Shown here piece by piece: positions 16,346-24,997 of a DNA stretch of 64,000 nt; positions within the stretch are counted from its first letter, which is position 1; each line of letters starts with the position of its first letter. The translations under genes and the position numbers were made by a program. The notes under the pieces are model-generated. The model worked only from the letters and a program-made list of their open reading frames with translations. It was not told the origin of the DNA and did not search any database. The stretch comes from Sinomonas susongensis (GTDB taxonomy: Bacteria; Actinomycetota; Actinomycetes; Actinomycetales; Micrococcaceae), in assembly GCF_005877005.1 (NCBI RefSeq), contig NZ_SSNH01000016.1:1-64000 (forward strand), written 5' to 3'.

Positions 16346-16741
16346 ATGACCTTCGACACGATCGGAATCGCGGGCACGGCCCTCACCGTGAACCGGAAAT
16401 GGCTCGACGCCGTCTCCGACAACCTCGCGAACATCAACACCGCGGCCCCGACAAGCGGGCCCGCCTTCCAGGCCCGCTACATCGAGGCACAGGCCGGTCC
16501 CGGGAACACCGGCGTCTACGTCACGGGCACGCCCGAGGGCAGTGCGACAGGGCGCCTCGTCTACCAGCCGGACAATCCGATCGCGGACAAGAACGGGTAC
16601 GTGCGCTACCCCGACATCGACCTCAGTGAGCAGATGGGCTCGCTCATCATGGCCCAGAGGGGCTATCAGGCGAACACCGAGGTCGTGAACCGGGCGAAGG
16701 ACATCTACGAGGCCGCGCTGCAGATCGGAAAGTCGTCATGA
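16346..16741 (+). CDS. flgC: Flagellar basal-body rod protein FlgC
   Basis: 131 residues. VNRKWLDAVSDNLANINTAA is the N-terminal rod motif, and the end MAQRGYQANTEVVNRAKDIYEAAL is the FlgC/FlgG-type C-terminal helix. Eleven bp after flgB; its stop overlaps the fliE start by 4 bp. Confidence 0.94.
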   Translation: MTFDTIGIAGTALTVNRKWLDAVSDNLANINTAAPTSGPAFQARYIEAQAGPGNTGVYVTGTPEGSATGRLVYQPDNPIADKNGYVRYPDIDLSEQMGSLIMAQRGYQANTEVVNRAKDIYEAALQIGKSS

Positions 16742-17034
16742 TCATTCCCCCTGTCCAGGCCGTCACGGGCACTGGCTACGTCACCCCCGTCTCCCAGCCC
16801 GCCACTACGGGTGGCTCGGGCTTCGCAGCGAGCCTCGCCGGAGCCGTCGACAATCTCCAGCAGCTCCAGTCGACGTCGAACCAGCTCGCCGTCAAGGCCG
16901 TCACGGGCAGCCTTGACGACATCCACAGCGCGACCATTGCCGCGGCGCGTGCCCAGGTCACGCTCGAGCTCGCGTCCACGATCCGCAACCAGGGTGTCGA
17001 CGCGTTCAACGAGATCATGAGGATGCAGGCCTGA
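16738..17034 (+). CDS. fliE: Hook-basal body protein FliE
   Basis: 98 residues. SGFAASLAGAVDNLQQLQSTSNQLAVKAVTGSL and the helix AARAQVTLELASTIRNQGVDAFNEIMRMQ are characteristic of FliE (shown in part: VTLELASTIRNQGVDAF), which anchors the rod to the MS ring. ATGA overlap with flgC and TGATG overlap with fliF show tight coupling. Confidence 0.93.
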   Translation: MIIPPVQAVTGTGYVTPVSQPATTGGSGFAASLAGAVDNLQQLQSTSNQLAVKAVTGSLDDIHSATIAAARAQVTLELASTIRNQGVDAFNEIMRMQA

Positions 17035-18665
17035 TGCCCCCGTTCGTCGCCCTCGCCTTCCGCCGCTTCTCCGATACCGTGAAGGGCTTCACGGTCGGGC
17101 AGCGCACCATCGCGATCATCGGACTCGCGGTGCTCGCCCTCGGCGCGTTCGCGCTCGCCTCGTGGCTCACGAAGCCCAGCTACACCCCGCTCTTCACGGG
17201 CCTGCAGAGCTCGGACGCGAGCGCCGTCGTCCAGCAGCTCGGCAAGGACAACGTCCCCTACCAGCTCACCGACGGGGGCTCGACGATCCTCGTGCCGCAG
17301 GACAAGGTGTACGACGAGCGGCTCAAGGCGGCATCGGCGGGGCTCCCGTCTGCCCCGGCAACCGGCTACTCGCTGCTCGACAAGATGGGCGTGACCTCGT
17401 CGCAGTTCCAGCAGGACGTGACCTACAAGCGTGCGATCGAGGGCGAGCTGGCGACGACGATCTCCCACCTCGACGGCGTCAAGTCGGCAAGCGTCCAGCT
17501 CGGCATCCCGGACAAGACGGTGTTCACCTCCCAGCAGACCGACCCGACCGCCTCGGTGTTCGTCCAGACGCAGCCGGGCGTGACTCTCACGAGCGACAAG
17601 GTGGACGCGATCGTCCACCTCACGTCCGCGTCGATGCCGGGCATGAAGGCAACCGACGTCTCAGTGGTGGATGCGCAGGGCAACGTGCTCTCCGCCGTCG
17701 GGACCGGGACCACGGGCACCAGCACGAAGCTCGCCTCCGGCTACCAGCAGCAGACCCAAGCCGCCGTGCAGGCCGTCCTCGACCGGGTCCTCGGACCCGG
17801 GAACGCGACCGTCGCCGTCATCCCCGACGTCGACCAGCAGTCCGCACAGCAGACGTCCGAGACGTTCTCGAGCGCCAACAACACCGCGCCGCTGAGCCAG
17901 TCGACGACCACCGAGAAGTACACGGGCACCGGAGCGTCGGGAGTCTCAGGGGTACTCGGGCCGGACAACATCGCCGTTCCGTCGGGGACGAGCACCTCGG
18001 CCGCCGGCGCGGGGGGCAACGGCACGTACGACTCGAGCACCGACACCAAGGACAACGCGGTCGACAAGGTCACGGAGAACCGGACGATTCCGGCCGGCGC
18101 GCTCAAGAAGCAGTCGGTGTCCGTCGCGATCAACCAGGCGGCGGCACAGGGCCTCAACCTCCAGAACATCAACTCGCTCGTCTCTGCGGCCGCCGGGATC
18201 GACGCGAAGCGCGGCGACGTCCTCTCCGTGCAGGTCGTGCCCTTCAGCACCGCGGCGGCAGACCAGGCCAAGGCCGCGCTCGCCCAGCAGCAGGCGGATG
18301 ACGCTGCCAAGGCGCAGCAGGCCATGTGGACCAACATCATGTGGGCCGGAATCGCGCTCCTCGCGCTCATCGCCGTCGCGCTGTTCGTGTGGATGCGAGC
18401 ACGGCGCCGCGCGGTGCGGGAGCCGCTCGACCTCGGCGGGAGCATCATGTTCGACGAGCTGCCCGAGCCCGCGGTCATCGAGGCCCCGGCCACCGTCGCG
18501 CTCCCGGCGGTCCCCGAGCCGCTCCCCGCGCTGCCCGATCCCGGCGCCGAAGTGCTCGACGCCGAGCGCCGGCGGGCGCAGGTGGACCGGCTCGGAGCAA
18601 CTGAGCCGCAGAAGACTGCGGAATTCCTGCGGGGCCTCATGGACGAGACGAGGGCAGGAGTATGA
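17034..18665 (+). CDS. fliF: MS-ring protein FliF
   Basis: 543 residues. An N-terminal membrane helix (about residues 25-47) is followed by the ring-building motifs YTPLFTGLQSSDASAVVQQL, YSLLDKMGVTSSQFQQDVTYKRA and EGELATTISHLDGVKSASVQL. A second membrane helix lies at about 430-450. The C-terminal cytoplasmic tail ends QKTAEFLRGLMDETRAG, the FliG-binding site. Typical length. It overlaps fliG by 4 bp. Confidence 0.96.
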   Translation: MPPFVALAFRRFSDTVKGFTVGQRTIAIIGLAVLALGAFALASWLTKPSYTPLFTGLQSSDASAVVQQLGKDNVPYQLTDGGSTILVPQDKVYDERLKAASAGLPSAPATGYSLLDKMGVTSSQFQQDVTYKRAIEGELATTISHLDGVKSASVQLGIPDKTVFTSQQTDPTASVFVQTQPGVTLTSDKVDAIVHLTSASMPGMKATDVSVVDAQGNVLSAVGTGTTGTSTKLASGYQQQTQAAVQAVLDRVLGPGNATVAVIPDVDQQSAQQTSETFSSANNTAPLSQSTTTEKYTGTGASGVSGVLGPDNIAVPSGTSTSAAGAGGNGTYDSSTDTKDNAVDKVTENRTIPAGALKKQSVSVAINQAAAQGLNLQNINSLVSAAAGIDAKRGDVLSVQVVPFSTAAADQAKAALAQQQADDAAKAQQAMWTNIMWAGIALLALIAVALFVWMRARRRAVREPLDLGGSIMFDELPEPAVIEAPATVALPAVPEPLPALPDPGAEVLDAERRRAQVDRLGATEPQKTAEFLRGLMDETRAGV

Positions 18666-19687
18666 CGCCGGCGCTCACCTCCGCGCTCACTGGCACTCAG
18701 AAGGTCGCAATCGTGCTCATGCAGATGAGCCCCGAGAACGCCTCGAGGGTCATGACGCACTTCAGCGAGTCGGAGGCCGAGGAGGTCGCCGCGGAGATCG
18801 TGCGGCTCAGCCGCGTCGAAGCGGCCGTTTCGGAACAGGTCATCGCCGAGTTCCACGAGATCGCGGTGTCCGGGCGACGCACGACGCGCGGCGGCCGGGA
18901 TCTCGCCGTCGGCCTCCTCGAGTCCTCGTTCGGGCCTGACCGCGCCGCCGGGGTCATGGACCGCCTCGCCTCGACGATGGCCGGAAAGTCCTTCGAATTC
19001 CTCGACACCGTCGACGCGTCCCAGCTCATGACCCTGCTCGACGGCGAGCTCCCCGAGACCATTGCCCTCGTGCTCGCGCACCTGCGCCCGGCGAAGGCCT
19101 CCGAGGTAATGGCGGGCCTCGGCGAATCCCAGGCGATCGACGTCGCGCAAGCGCTCGCGACCATGGGTTCCGCGACCCCCGAGGCCGTGACGATCATCGC
19201 CGAGAGCCTCAAAGCGCGCACGAGCGCCGCCGTTCCGTCGGGGCGCAGGCAGGCAGAGGTCATCGGCGGGATCCAGCCGCTCGTGGACATCATCAACCGC
19301 TCCGACATCACGACGGAGCGCACCGTCCTGGACGGACTGCAGGAACGGGATCCCGAGCTCGCCGAAGAGGTCCGCTCGAAGATGCTCACCTTCGCGGACA
19401 TCGTGAAGCTCGAGCGCCGCGACATCCAGCAGATCCTGCGCGGCATCGACGCCGGGGTGCTCGCCCGCGCCATGAAGGGCGCCGCGGCCCCGGTGCTCGA
19501 GGCCATCAACAGCAACGTCTCGGACCGCAACCGGGAGATCCTGCAGTCCGAGATCGCCGCCGTCGGGCCCGTACGGGCATCCGAGGTCCAGGAGGCGCGC
19601 GCCTCGATCGTCCGCACGATCCGCGAGCTCGAAGCGTCGGGCGACATCACCGTGCGCCGCGGCGAGGAGGACGACCTTGTCTATTGA
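18662..19687 (+). CDS. fliG: Motor switch protein FliG
   Basis: 341 residues. FliG_N QKVAIVLMQMSPENASRVM, middle domain with LAHLRPAKASEVMAGL (the EHPQ-region equivalent), and a torque domain with FADIVKLERRDIQQILRGID near residues 240-260. The charged residues that contact MotA in other species are present in that last segment. It overlaps fliF and, by 11 bp, fliH. Confidence 0.96.
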   Translation: MTPALTSALTGTQKVAIVLMQMSPENASRVMTHFSESEAEEVAAEIVRLSRVEAAVSEQVIAEFHEIAVSGRRTTRGGRDLAVGLLESSFGPDRAAGVMDRLASTMAGKSFEFLDTVDASQLMTLLDGELPETIALVLAHLRPAKASEVMAGLGESQAIDVAQALATMGSATPEAVTIIAESLKARTSAAVPSGRRQAEVIGGIQPLVDIINRSDITTERTVLDGLQERDPELAEEVRSKMLTFADIVKLERRDIQQILRGIDAGVLARAMKGAAAPVLEAINSNVSDRNREILQSEIAAVGPVRASEVQEARASIVRTIRELEASGDITVRRGEEDDLVY

Positions 19688-20387
19688 GGCGCGGACCACT
19701 GAGGCGCGGACCACTGAGGCGCGGACCACTGAAGCGTGGACCACTGAGGCGCGGACCACTGAAGCGCGGACCACTGAGGCGCGGACCACTGAGGCGCCCG
19801 CCGAGCCCTTGGCCCCACGGCGCGTCGTGTTCCCGTCACTCCAGAACCCGGGCGACGCCGAGGGTTTCACGCGAGGCCACGCCGCGGGCTACGCGGCCGG
19901 ACTGAGGAAGGCCGAGGCCGAGGTGCGGACGCGCCGCGCGGAGTGCGAGGCCGAGCGCGCGGCTGCCCTCGAGGAAGGCCGGCACCGCATCGAGAGGGGA
20001 GTCGCCGTCCTGGAAGCGGCCGCCCGTGCCCTGCACCAGCGCACGGCCCCGGTCCTCGCCGAGGCCGAGACGGAGCTCGCGGCCGCGGCCCTCGCGATCG
20101 CCGGGGCAGTCCTCGGGCGCGAGCTCTCGGACGCCGAGGTCGGCGCCAAGGCTGCCCTCGCCAGGGCGTTCTCCGGCCCGGATTCCGCGCCCGTCGTCGC
20201 CGTCCGCCTCCACCCCTCCGACCTTGCGCTCGTTGCGGGAGCCGCGCCGGCTGGCGTCGACCTCGTCGCCGATCCGGGACTCGAACCGGGCGACGCCGTC
20301 GCGGACTATCCGGACGGCGAGCTCGACGCGCGCATCTCCACCGCGCTCGCCCGCGCTGCCGCCGCGCTCGCCGGCGAGGAGGCATGA
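19677..20387 (+). CDS. fliH: Flagellar export regulator FliH, with N-terminal pentapeptide repeats
   Basis: 236 residues from TTG 19677. After MSI come seven near-identical EARTT units (residues 4-38, one EAWTT), then a helical FliH body: GYAAGLRKAEAEVRTRRAE, ALAIAGAVLGRELSD and VVAVRLHPSDLAL. FliH binds the ATPase FliI and docks it at the C-ring. The repeats are encoded by seven 15-bp DNA units. Homologues usually begin with a short flexible segment that contacts FliN, so the array replaces or lengthens that tether. Start uncertain, but the overlap with fliG (11 bp) keeps the repeats in frame. Confidence 0.85.
   Translation: MSIEARTTEARTTEARTTEAWTTEARTTEARTTEARTTEAPAEPLAPRRVVFPSLQNPGDAEGFTRGHAAGYAAGLRKAEAEVRTRRAECEAERAAALEEGRHRIERGVAVLEAAARALHQRTAPVLAEAETELAAAALAIAGAVLGRELSDAEVGAKAALARAFSGPDSAPVVAVRLHPSDLALVAGAAPAGVDLVADPGLEPGDAVADYPDGELDARISTALARAAAALAGEEA
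19686..19790 (+). repeat. Seven 15-bp tandem repeats in fliH
   Basis: Seven adjacent copies of GAGGCGCGGACCACT. Copy 4 reads GAAGCGTGGACCACT and copy 6 starts GAA; the others are identical. The unit is a multiple of three, so copy-number change would keep the frame and alter only linker length. Confidence 0.95.
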
Positions 20388-21691
20388 TGGACGTCGCGGC
20401 GGCGGTCGAGGCGGCGGCACCCGAACGCGTCGGCGTCGTGACCTCCGTGCTCGGGCTCGCGCTCGAGGTGGCCGGGCTCGCGTGCGCCGTCGGCGACACC
20501 GTGGCGGTGACGACCGACGACGGCGGCACGAGCGAGGCCGAAGTCGTCGCCACGGCGCGGGGGACCCTGCGCTGCATGCCGCTCGGGCGCATCGCCGGGG
20601 TCCGCCCAGGCCAGTCCGTCCGCTCGCGCCGCGGCGGCAGTACGGTTCCCACTGGCCCGCAGCTCTTCGGCCGCGTCCTCGACGGCCTCGGCCGGCCGAT
20701 CGACGGGCGGGGACCCCTCGGCGGCAACCGTGTTCCCCTCGAGCACGCAGCCCCCTCGGCCATGCAGCGCGCCCGCATCGACACCCCGCTCCAGACCGGC
20801 GTCCGCGTCCTCGACACGCTCACCACGGTGGGGCGGGGGCAGCGCCTCGGCCTCTTCGCCGGCTCGGGTGTCGGCAAGTCTTCGCTCCTGTCGATGGTTG
20901 CACGCGGCACCGAGGCCGAAGTATCCGTCATCGCCCTCGTGGGGGAGCGTGGCCGAGAGGTCCGCGAGTTCCTCGACGACGACCTCGGGCCGCAAGGTCT
21001 CGCCCGTTCGATCGTCGTCGTCGCGACCTCGGACGAACCCGCGCTCGTGCGGCTCCGCGCCGCGTTCACGGCCACCCGGATCGCCGAGTCGTTCCGCGAA
21101 CAGGGTGCCCACGTCCTGCTCATGATGGACTCGCTGACGCGCGTCGCGATGGCCCAGAGAGAGATCGGCCTTTCGGCCGGGGAGCCCCCGGCGACCCGCG
21201 GCTACCCGCCGTCGACCTTCGCCCTCCTCGCGCGCCTCCTCGAACGCGCTGGGACTGGGGAAACCGGTTCCGTGACGGGCATCTACACGGTGCTCGTCGA
21301 CGGCGACGATCACAACGAGCCCGTCGCCGACGCCGCCCGTTCGATCCTCGACGGCCACGTTGTCCTGGACCGTCGGCTTGCTGTGAGCGGGCACTACCCG
21401 CCCATCGACGTCCTCGGTTCGGTGTCCCGGGTCGCGTCGAAGGTGAACCCAGCCGAGCGCACCGCGCTCGCGGCCGAGCTGCGACGCGTCCTCGCGGCTC
21501 GAAAAGCGGCCCAGGACCTCATCGACGTCGGTGCCTACCAGCGGGGAAGCAACCCGCTCGTCGACGCCGCACTCGCCCATGAGCAGGAGATCGAGGGGTT
21601 CCTGCGGCAGGACCTCGACGATCAGACCCCGGGTCCGGAGGCGTGGGCGCACCTCGCTGGGCTCGCCGCGACCCTCGGAGGTCCACGATGA
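20387..21691 (+). CDS. fliI: Flagellar export ATPase FliI
   Basis: 434 residues. Walker A GLFAGSGVGKSSLLSM near residue 160, Walker B LLMMDSLTRVA, and the FliI/F1-beta type motifs ALVGERGREVREFL and LSAGEPPATRGYPPSTFA. It hydrolyses ATP to prepare substrates for the FlhA/FlhB gate. The ATG at 20387 is preferred over 20384 for spacing from GAGGAGG. It overlaps the fliH stop by one base and fliJ by 4 bp. Confidence 0.96.
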   Translation: MDVAAAVEAAAPERVGVVTSVLGLALEVAGLACAVGDTVAVTTDDGGTSEAEVVATARGTLRCMPLGRIAGVRPGQSVRSRRGGSTVPTGPQLFGRVLDGLGRPIDGRGPLGGNRVPLEHAAPSAMQRARIDTPLQTGVRVLDTLTTVGRGQRLGLFAGSGVGKSSLLSMVARGTEAEVSVIALVGERGREVREFLDDDLGPQGLARSIVVVATSDEPALVRLRAAFTATRIAESFREQGAHVLLMMDSLTRVAMAQREIGLSAGEPPATRGYPPSTFALLARLLERAGTGETGSVTGIYTVLVDGDDHNEPVADAARSILDGHVVLDRRLAVSGHYPPIDVLGSVSRVASKVNPAERTALAAELRRVLAARKAAQDLIDVGAYQRGSNPLVDAALAHEQEIEGFLRQDLDDQTPGPEAWAHLAGLAATLGGPR

Positions 21692-22143
21692 ACCGTCAGT
21701 TTCCCCTCGCCGGGCTCCTGCGGCTGCGCCGGCTCGAGCAGGACCAGGCCGCGGCCAGGTTCGGCGCCGTCAATGCGCAGCTCCGAGCCGTCGGCGCGCA
21801 GCAGGCCTCGGCCCGGGCAGACGCCGAGGAGATCCCGTCCGACGTCGACAGCTCGGCAGCGCTCCTCGCAGTTGCCGCGGCCCGCGCCGCCTCGGCGAGC
21901 CTCCTCGCGGAGCTGGACGCTCTCGCGGCCGCTGCCGAGGCCGAGCGCGGCAAGGCGCAGCACGACCTCACCTCCGCGCGGGCCCGGACCGTGGGGCTCG
22001 AGAAGCTCGAGGCGCGGCACGATGCGCTCGTGGACGCGGCCGAACTCGCCGCCGAGCAGGGCGTCCTCGACGACCTCGGTTCGTCCGCGCGGCTTCGCCA
22101 GGCCCCGGCCGCCGCGGCGGGGCGAGGAGGGTCGACGACGTGA
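21688..22143 (+). CDS. fliJ: FliJ-like coiled-coil export protein
   Basis: 151 residues, mostly helical and Ala/Glu/Arg-rich. The start FPLAGLLRLRRLEQDQAAAR is the FliJ pattern, and position right after fliI supports it. FliJ is the central stalk of the FliI hexamer. ATGA overlap with fliI; the stop overlaps the next gene by 4 bp. Sequence similarity within FliJ is always low, so the call rests on synteny and coiled-coil content. Confidence 0.8.
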   Translation: MNRQFPLAGLLRLRRLEQDQAAARFGAVNAQLRAVGAQQASARADAEEIPSDVDSSAALLAVAAARAASASLLAELDALAAAAEAERGKAQHDLTSARARTVGLEKLEARHDALVDAAELAAEQGVLDDLGSSARLRQAPAAAAGRGGSTT

Positions 22144-23276
22144 GCATGGACGCCGCCCTCGGCCGCGTGCAGGAGATCCAGACGACCCTCGTCCAGCTCG
22201 TCCACCCGAGGCTCGCCGCCTCGGCGGCCTCGCCGACGTCTTCCGCTTCCACGGCGGGCGCCTCCGGCTCGACTTCGGCTGCCCTCGCATCATTCGGGCA
22301 GGCGCTCGCCGGGGCGCTCGGCTCGACGCCGACGACGGCGCCGCCCTCGGCTGGCACGCTCCTCGCAACGAGCGGGGTCACCACTGGCGACCAGATCGCT
22401 GCCGACGCGCAGAAGTACGTCGGCGTCCCCTACCTGTGGGGCGGAACAGACCCGTCGAAGGGCCTCGACTGTTCGGGCTTCGTCCAGCGCGTGTACCAGG
22501 ACCTCGGGATCTCGCTTCCGCGCGTCGTGCACGACCAGATGCAGGCAGGGACGCCGGTGTCCTCGCTCGCGGACGCCAAGCCCGGCGATCTGCTGATCAG
22601 CTTCGGCGGAGAGCACGTGGCGATCTACCTCGGGAACGGCAAGGCGATCGATGCGCCCGTGCCCGGGCAGACGATCCAGGTCCGCGACGCGTGGGAGAAG
22701 TACGGGAACCTGACCGCGATACGGCGCGTCGTGCCGGACGGCACGATGGCCGACTCTACGGTGGCTCCGGCTGTATCCGCGGGCGGATCGATCTCCACGG
22801 CCAGCGCCTCAGGCGGGACGGGCGTGGCGGGACTCGACGCATCCCAACAGCAGTACGCCCAGGCCATTGTGAACCGGGTGGCCGAGCGCGGGCTTCCGAC
22901 CCAGGCCGCGGTGGACGCGATCTCGACCGCGCTCCAGGAATCATCCCTGCGCATGTACTGGAACCCGAAGGTCGCGGGGTCGAAGGCCCTCGCCCCCGAC
23001 CAGTCGGCCGAGGGAACCGATGGATACTCGGTGGGCCTCTTCCAGCAGCAGGTCAACGGGAACGCGTTCTCGTGGGGCACCGTCTCCGATGCGATGGACC
23101 CGGTCGCGTCCACGGACGCGTTCCTCAACCGGCTCACGGCCAACCCGGGCTGGCAGAGCATGCCCGTCACCGCGGCAGACCAGGCAGTCCAAGGCTCCGC
23201 CTACCCCGACGCGTACGCGAAATGGGAGGCGGAGGCCCGCCACATCGTCTCTGCACTCTCACCGATGGGAGCTTGA
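22140..23276 (+). CDS. NlpC/P60 endopeptidase fused to a lysozyme-like domain
   Basis: 378 residues from GTG 22140 (GAGGAGGG 10 nt upstream). A flexible Ala/Ser/Thr-rich N-terminus (to about residue 75) leads to an NlpC/P60 domain: YVGVPYLWGGTDPSKGLDCSGFVQ with the catalytic Cys (seen as LDCSGFVQ), and GGEHVAIYLGN with the catalytic His. A second domain (about residues 235-375) contains AIVNRVAERGLPTQAAVDAI, ALQESSLR, SVGLFQQQ and ADQAVQGSAYPDAYAKWEAEA, a pattern seen in actinobacterial wall-lytic proteins. No classical signal peptide, so export by the flagellar system is plausible. Its place in the operon suggests a FlgJ-like role in opening the wall for the rod. Confidence 0.85.
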   Translation: MSMDAALGRVQEIQTTLVQLVHPRLAASAASPTSSASTAGASGSTSAALASFGQALAGALGSTPTTAPPSAGTLLATSGVTTGDQIAADAQKYVGVPYLWGGTDPSKGLDCSGFVQRVYQDLGISLPRVVHDQMQAGTPVSSLADAKPGDLLISFGGEHVAIYLGNGKAIDAPVPGQTIQVRDAWEKYGNLTAIRRVVPDGTMADSTVAPAVSAGGSISTASASGGTGVAGLDASQQQYAQAIVNRVAERGLPTQAAVDAISTALQESSLRMYWNPKVAGSKALAPDQSAEGTDGYSVGLFQQQVNGNAFSWGTVSDAMDPVASTDAFLNRLTANPGWQSMPVTAADQAVQGSAYPDAYAKWEAEARHIVSALSPMGA

Positions 23277-24496
23277 TGACAGCCCTCCTCTTGCCGCTTC
23301 CCACTGCGCAGCCCGCCCCCGGGAAGGCCATCGCAGCCGCCACAGGGAACGCCTCTGACCCGACGGGCCTCAAGGCCGCCGCGCCCGAACTGTTCGCGGC
23401 CGCGCTTGCGGCCGCGTCGCCGGGAGCCAACGTGTCGGTGCCGGCCGCGCCTGCCACGGCGCTGGCTGCAGGGGCCGACCCCAAGGCCCGCGCAAAGGCT
23501 GACGCAGAACGCGGCACCGAAACCGATCCGAAGGGCGACGCCAGCTCCACCGCGACGCTCAACCCGCTTGCAGTCGGCGTCGTACCGGCGCTTGTCGTCC
23601 CGTTCGCCGGGCGGGGGGAGGCCTCGGCCGACCAAGATCCGCCGGGTGACGTTGCGTCCGAAGGGCGCCCGATGACGGTGGCAGGCGCTGCGAGCCCCGC
23701 AGCTGCGGCGCCCGACGGCCGTCCGGCGAATGTACCAGCCGCCGCCAGTCCGTCGGCTGGCCCGCTCGTGGCGGGTTCACCGGCCGCGCCCTCCCACGCG
23801 AGTGCTCCGACCGCGCTGGCAGCGCCCACGCCGTCCACCGCTGGGATTCCAACACCGGGGCCAGCTCGCCCAGGGCGGAGTCCTGCGCCTTCCGCGGCTC
23901 CTTCGGGGCCAGCGGATTCCGTCGTCCCGGGCGCGCGTGCCCCGAAAACGGCCGATCCCGCGCTCGCAGTCGTGCCGTCGTCGTCCGCCGTCACGCCGGT
24001 GCCGTACCCGGCGAGGGCTGCAGCCCCGGACGCCCCCACCCCCAGCTCTCGGCAGCCCTTCTCCGCGCAGCTTGCGAAACCGGTGTTCACGCTCGCCGCG
24101 GCCGGGCCGGGGGAACACGTCCTGACGGTCAAGGTCACCCCGGAAGACCTGGGCCCGGTCACGGTGCAGGCGCACATTGCAGCGGACGGCGTCAAGGTCG
24201 AGCTCTTCGCGCCCACCGACGCCGGCCGAGCCGCCGTGCAGGCCGCCCTGCCCGAGCTGCGGCGCGACCTTGCAGCCTCGGGGCTCGGGGCGAGCCTCGA
24301 CCTCTCGGCGCGCAGCGCGCCGCAGGACGGCGGGGGAGCCGGTGGCAGGAACAGCCCCGAGGGGGGCGGCAGCGGTGAGGCCCCCGGGCGCGGAAAGCGG
24401 ACTCCGCCCACCGCCGGCCTCGACGCCGCACGCCCGATCTCACGGGCATCGCCCGGCCTTCCCGGCACCAACGCCCGCCTCGACATCCTCGCCTAG
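23276..24496 (+). CDS. fliK: Hook-length control protein FliK
   Basis: 406 residues. A long Pro/Ala-rich disordered region (about 1-270) is followed by the Flg_hook/FliK_C domain HVLTVKVTPEDLGPVTVQAH and VELFAPTDAGRAAVQAALPELRRDLAASGL (shown in part: GRAAVQAALPELRRDLA). FliK measures the hook and switches export specificity through FlhB. TGATG overlap with the hydrolase gene; 12 bp before flgD. Confidence 0.9.
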   Translation: MTALLLPLPTAQPAPGKAIAAATGNASDPTGLKAAAPELFAAALAAASPGANVSVPAAPATALAAGADPKARAKADAERGTETDPKGDASSTATLNPLAVGVVPALVVPFAGRGEASADQDPPGDVASEGRPMTVAGAASPAAAAPDGRPANVPAAASPSAGPLVAGSPAAPSHASAPTALAAPTPSTAGIPTPGPARPGRSPAPSAAPSGPADSVVPGARAPKTADPALAVVPSSSAVTPVPYPARAAAPDAPTPSSRQPFSAQLAKPVFTLAAAGPGEHVLTVKVTPEDLGPVTVQAHIAADGVKVELFAPTDAGRAAVQAALPELRRDLAASGLGASLDLSARSAPQDGGGAGGRNSPEGGGSGEAPGRGKRTPPTAGLDAARPISRASPGLPGTNARLDILA

Positions 24497-24508
24497 AGAA
24501 AGCAGACC

Positions 24509-24955
24509 ATGACCATCAGCCCCGTCAGCAGCCCCGTCGGCACCGTGGACGCAAGCACCGCCGTCGGCGGCACGGCCTTGACTTCGTCCGCCCCCACGCG
24601 CGCACCGCAGAAGACTCTCGATTCGAGTGTCTTCATGGACCTCCTCGTCACGCAGCTCAAGAACCAGGACCCCAGCTCGCCCATGGACACCAACGCGATG
24701 ATCCAGCAGACGAGCCAGCTCTCCATGGTCGAGCAGCTCACGCAGCTCGCGACGGACAGCGGCCAAGGCCTCAGCGTCCAGCAGCGCGCTGCCGCGGCCG
24801 ACCTGATCGGGAAGGCCGTCACGTACCTCGCCGCGGACGGGACGACCGGCAGCGGCACTGCAAGTTCCGTCTCCTACAGCGGCTCGGCTCCTACCGTCAC
24901 CGTCGGCGGCGCATCCGTCCCGCTCGGCTCGATCACCGGCGTCACCGGCGCCTAG
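24509..24955 (+). CDS. flgD: Hook scaffolding protein FlgD
   Basis: 148 residues. The N-terminal motif SSVFMDLLVTQLKNQDPSSPM and QTSQLSMVEQLTQLA define FlgD (seen as FMDLLVTQLKNQDP). This form is short: it keeps the conserved N-terminal half and only a brief C-terminal beta segment, as in several Gram-positives. AAAGCAG precedes the start. Followed by flgE. Confidence 0.94.
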   Translation: MTISPVSSPVGTVDASTAVGGTALTSSAPTRAPQKTLDSSVFMDLLVTQLKNQDPSSPMDTNAMIQQTSQLSMVEQLTQLATDSGQGLSVQQRAAAADLIGKAVTYLAADGTTGSGTASSVSYSGSAPTVTVGGASVPLGSITGVTGA

Positions 24956-24997
24956 CGCCCGAACGCACGAAACCAAGAACAAGAAAGGGAAGCCACC

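Noticed and set aside
19686-19790. Tandem repeats considered as a CRISPR array
   Set aside because: Units are directly adjacent 15-mers without spacers and are translated in frame as EARTT.
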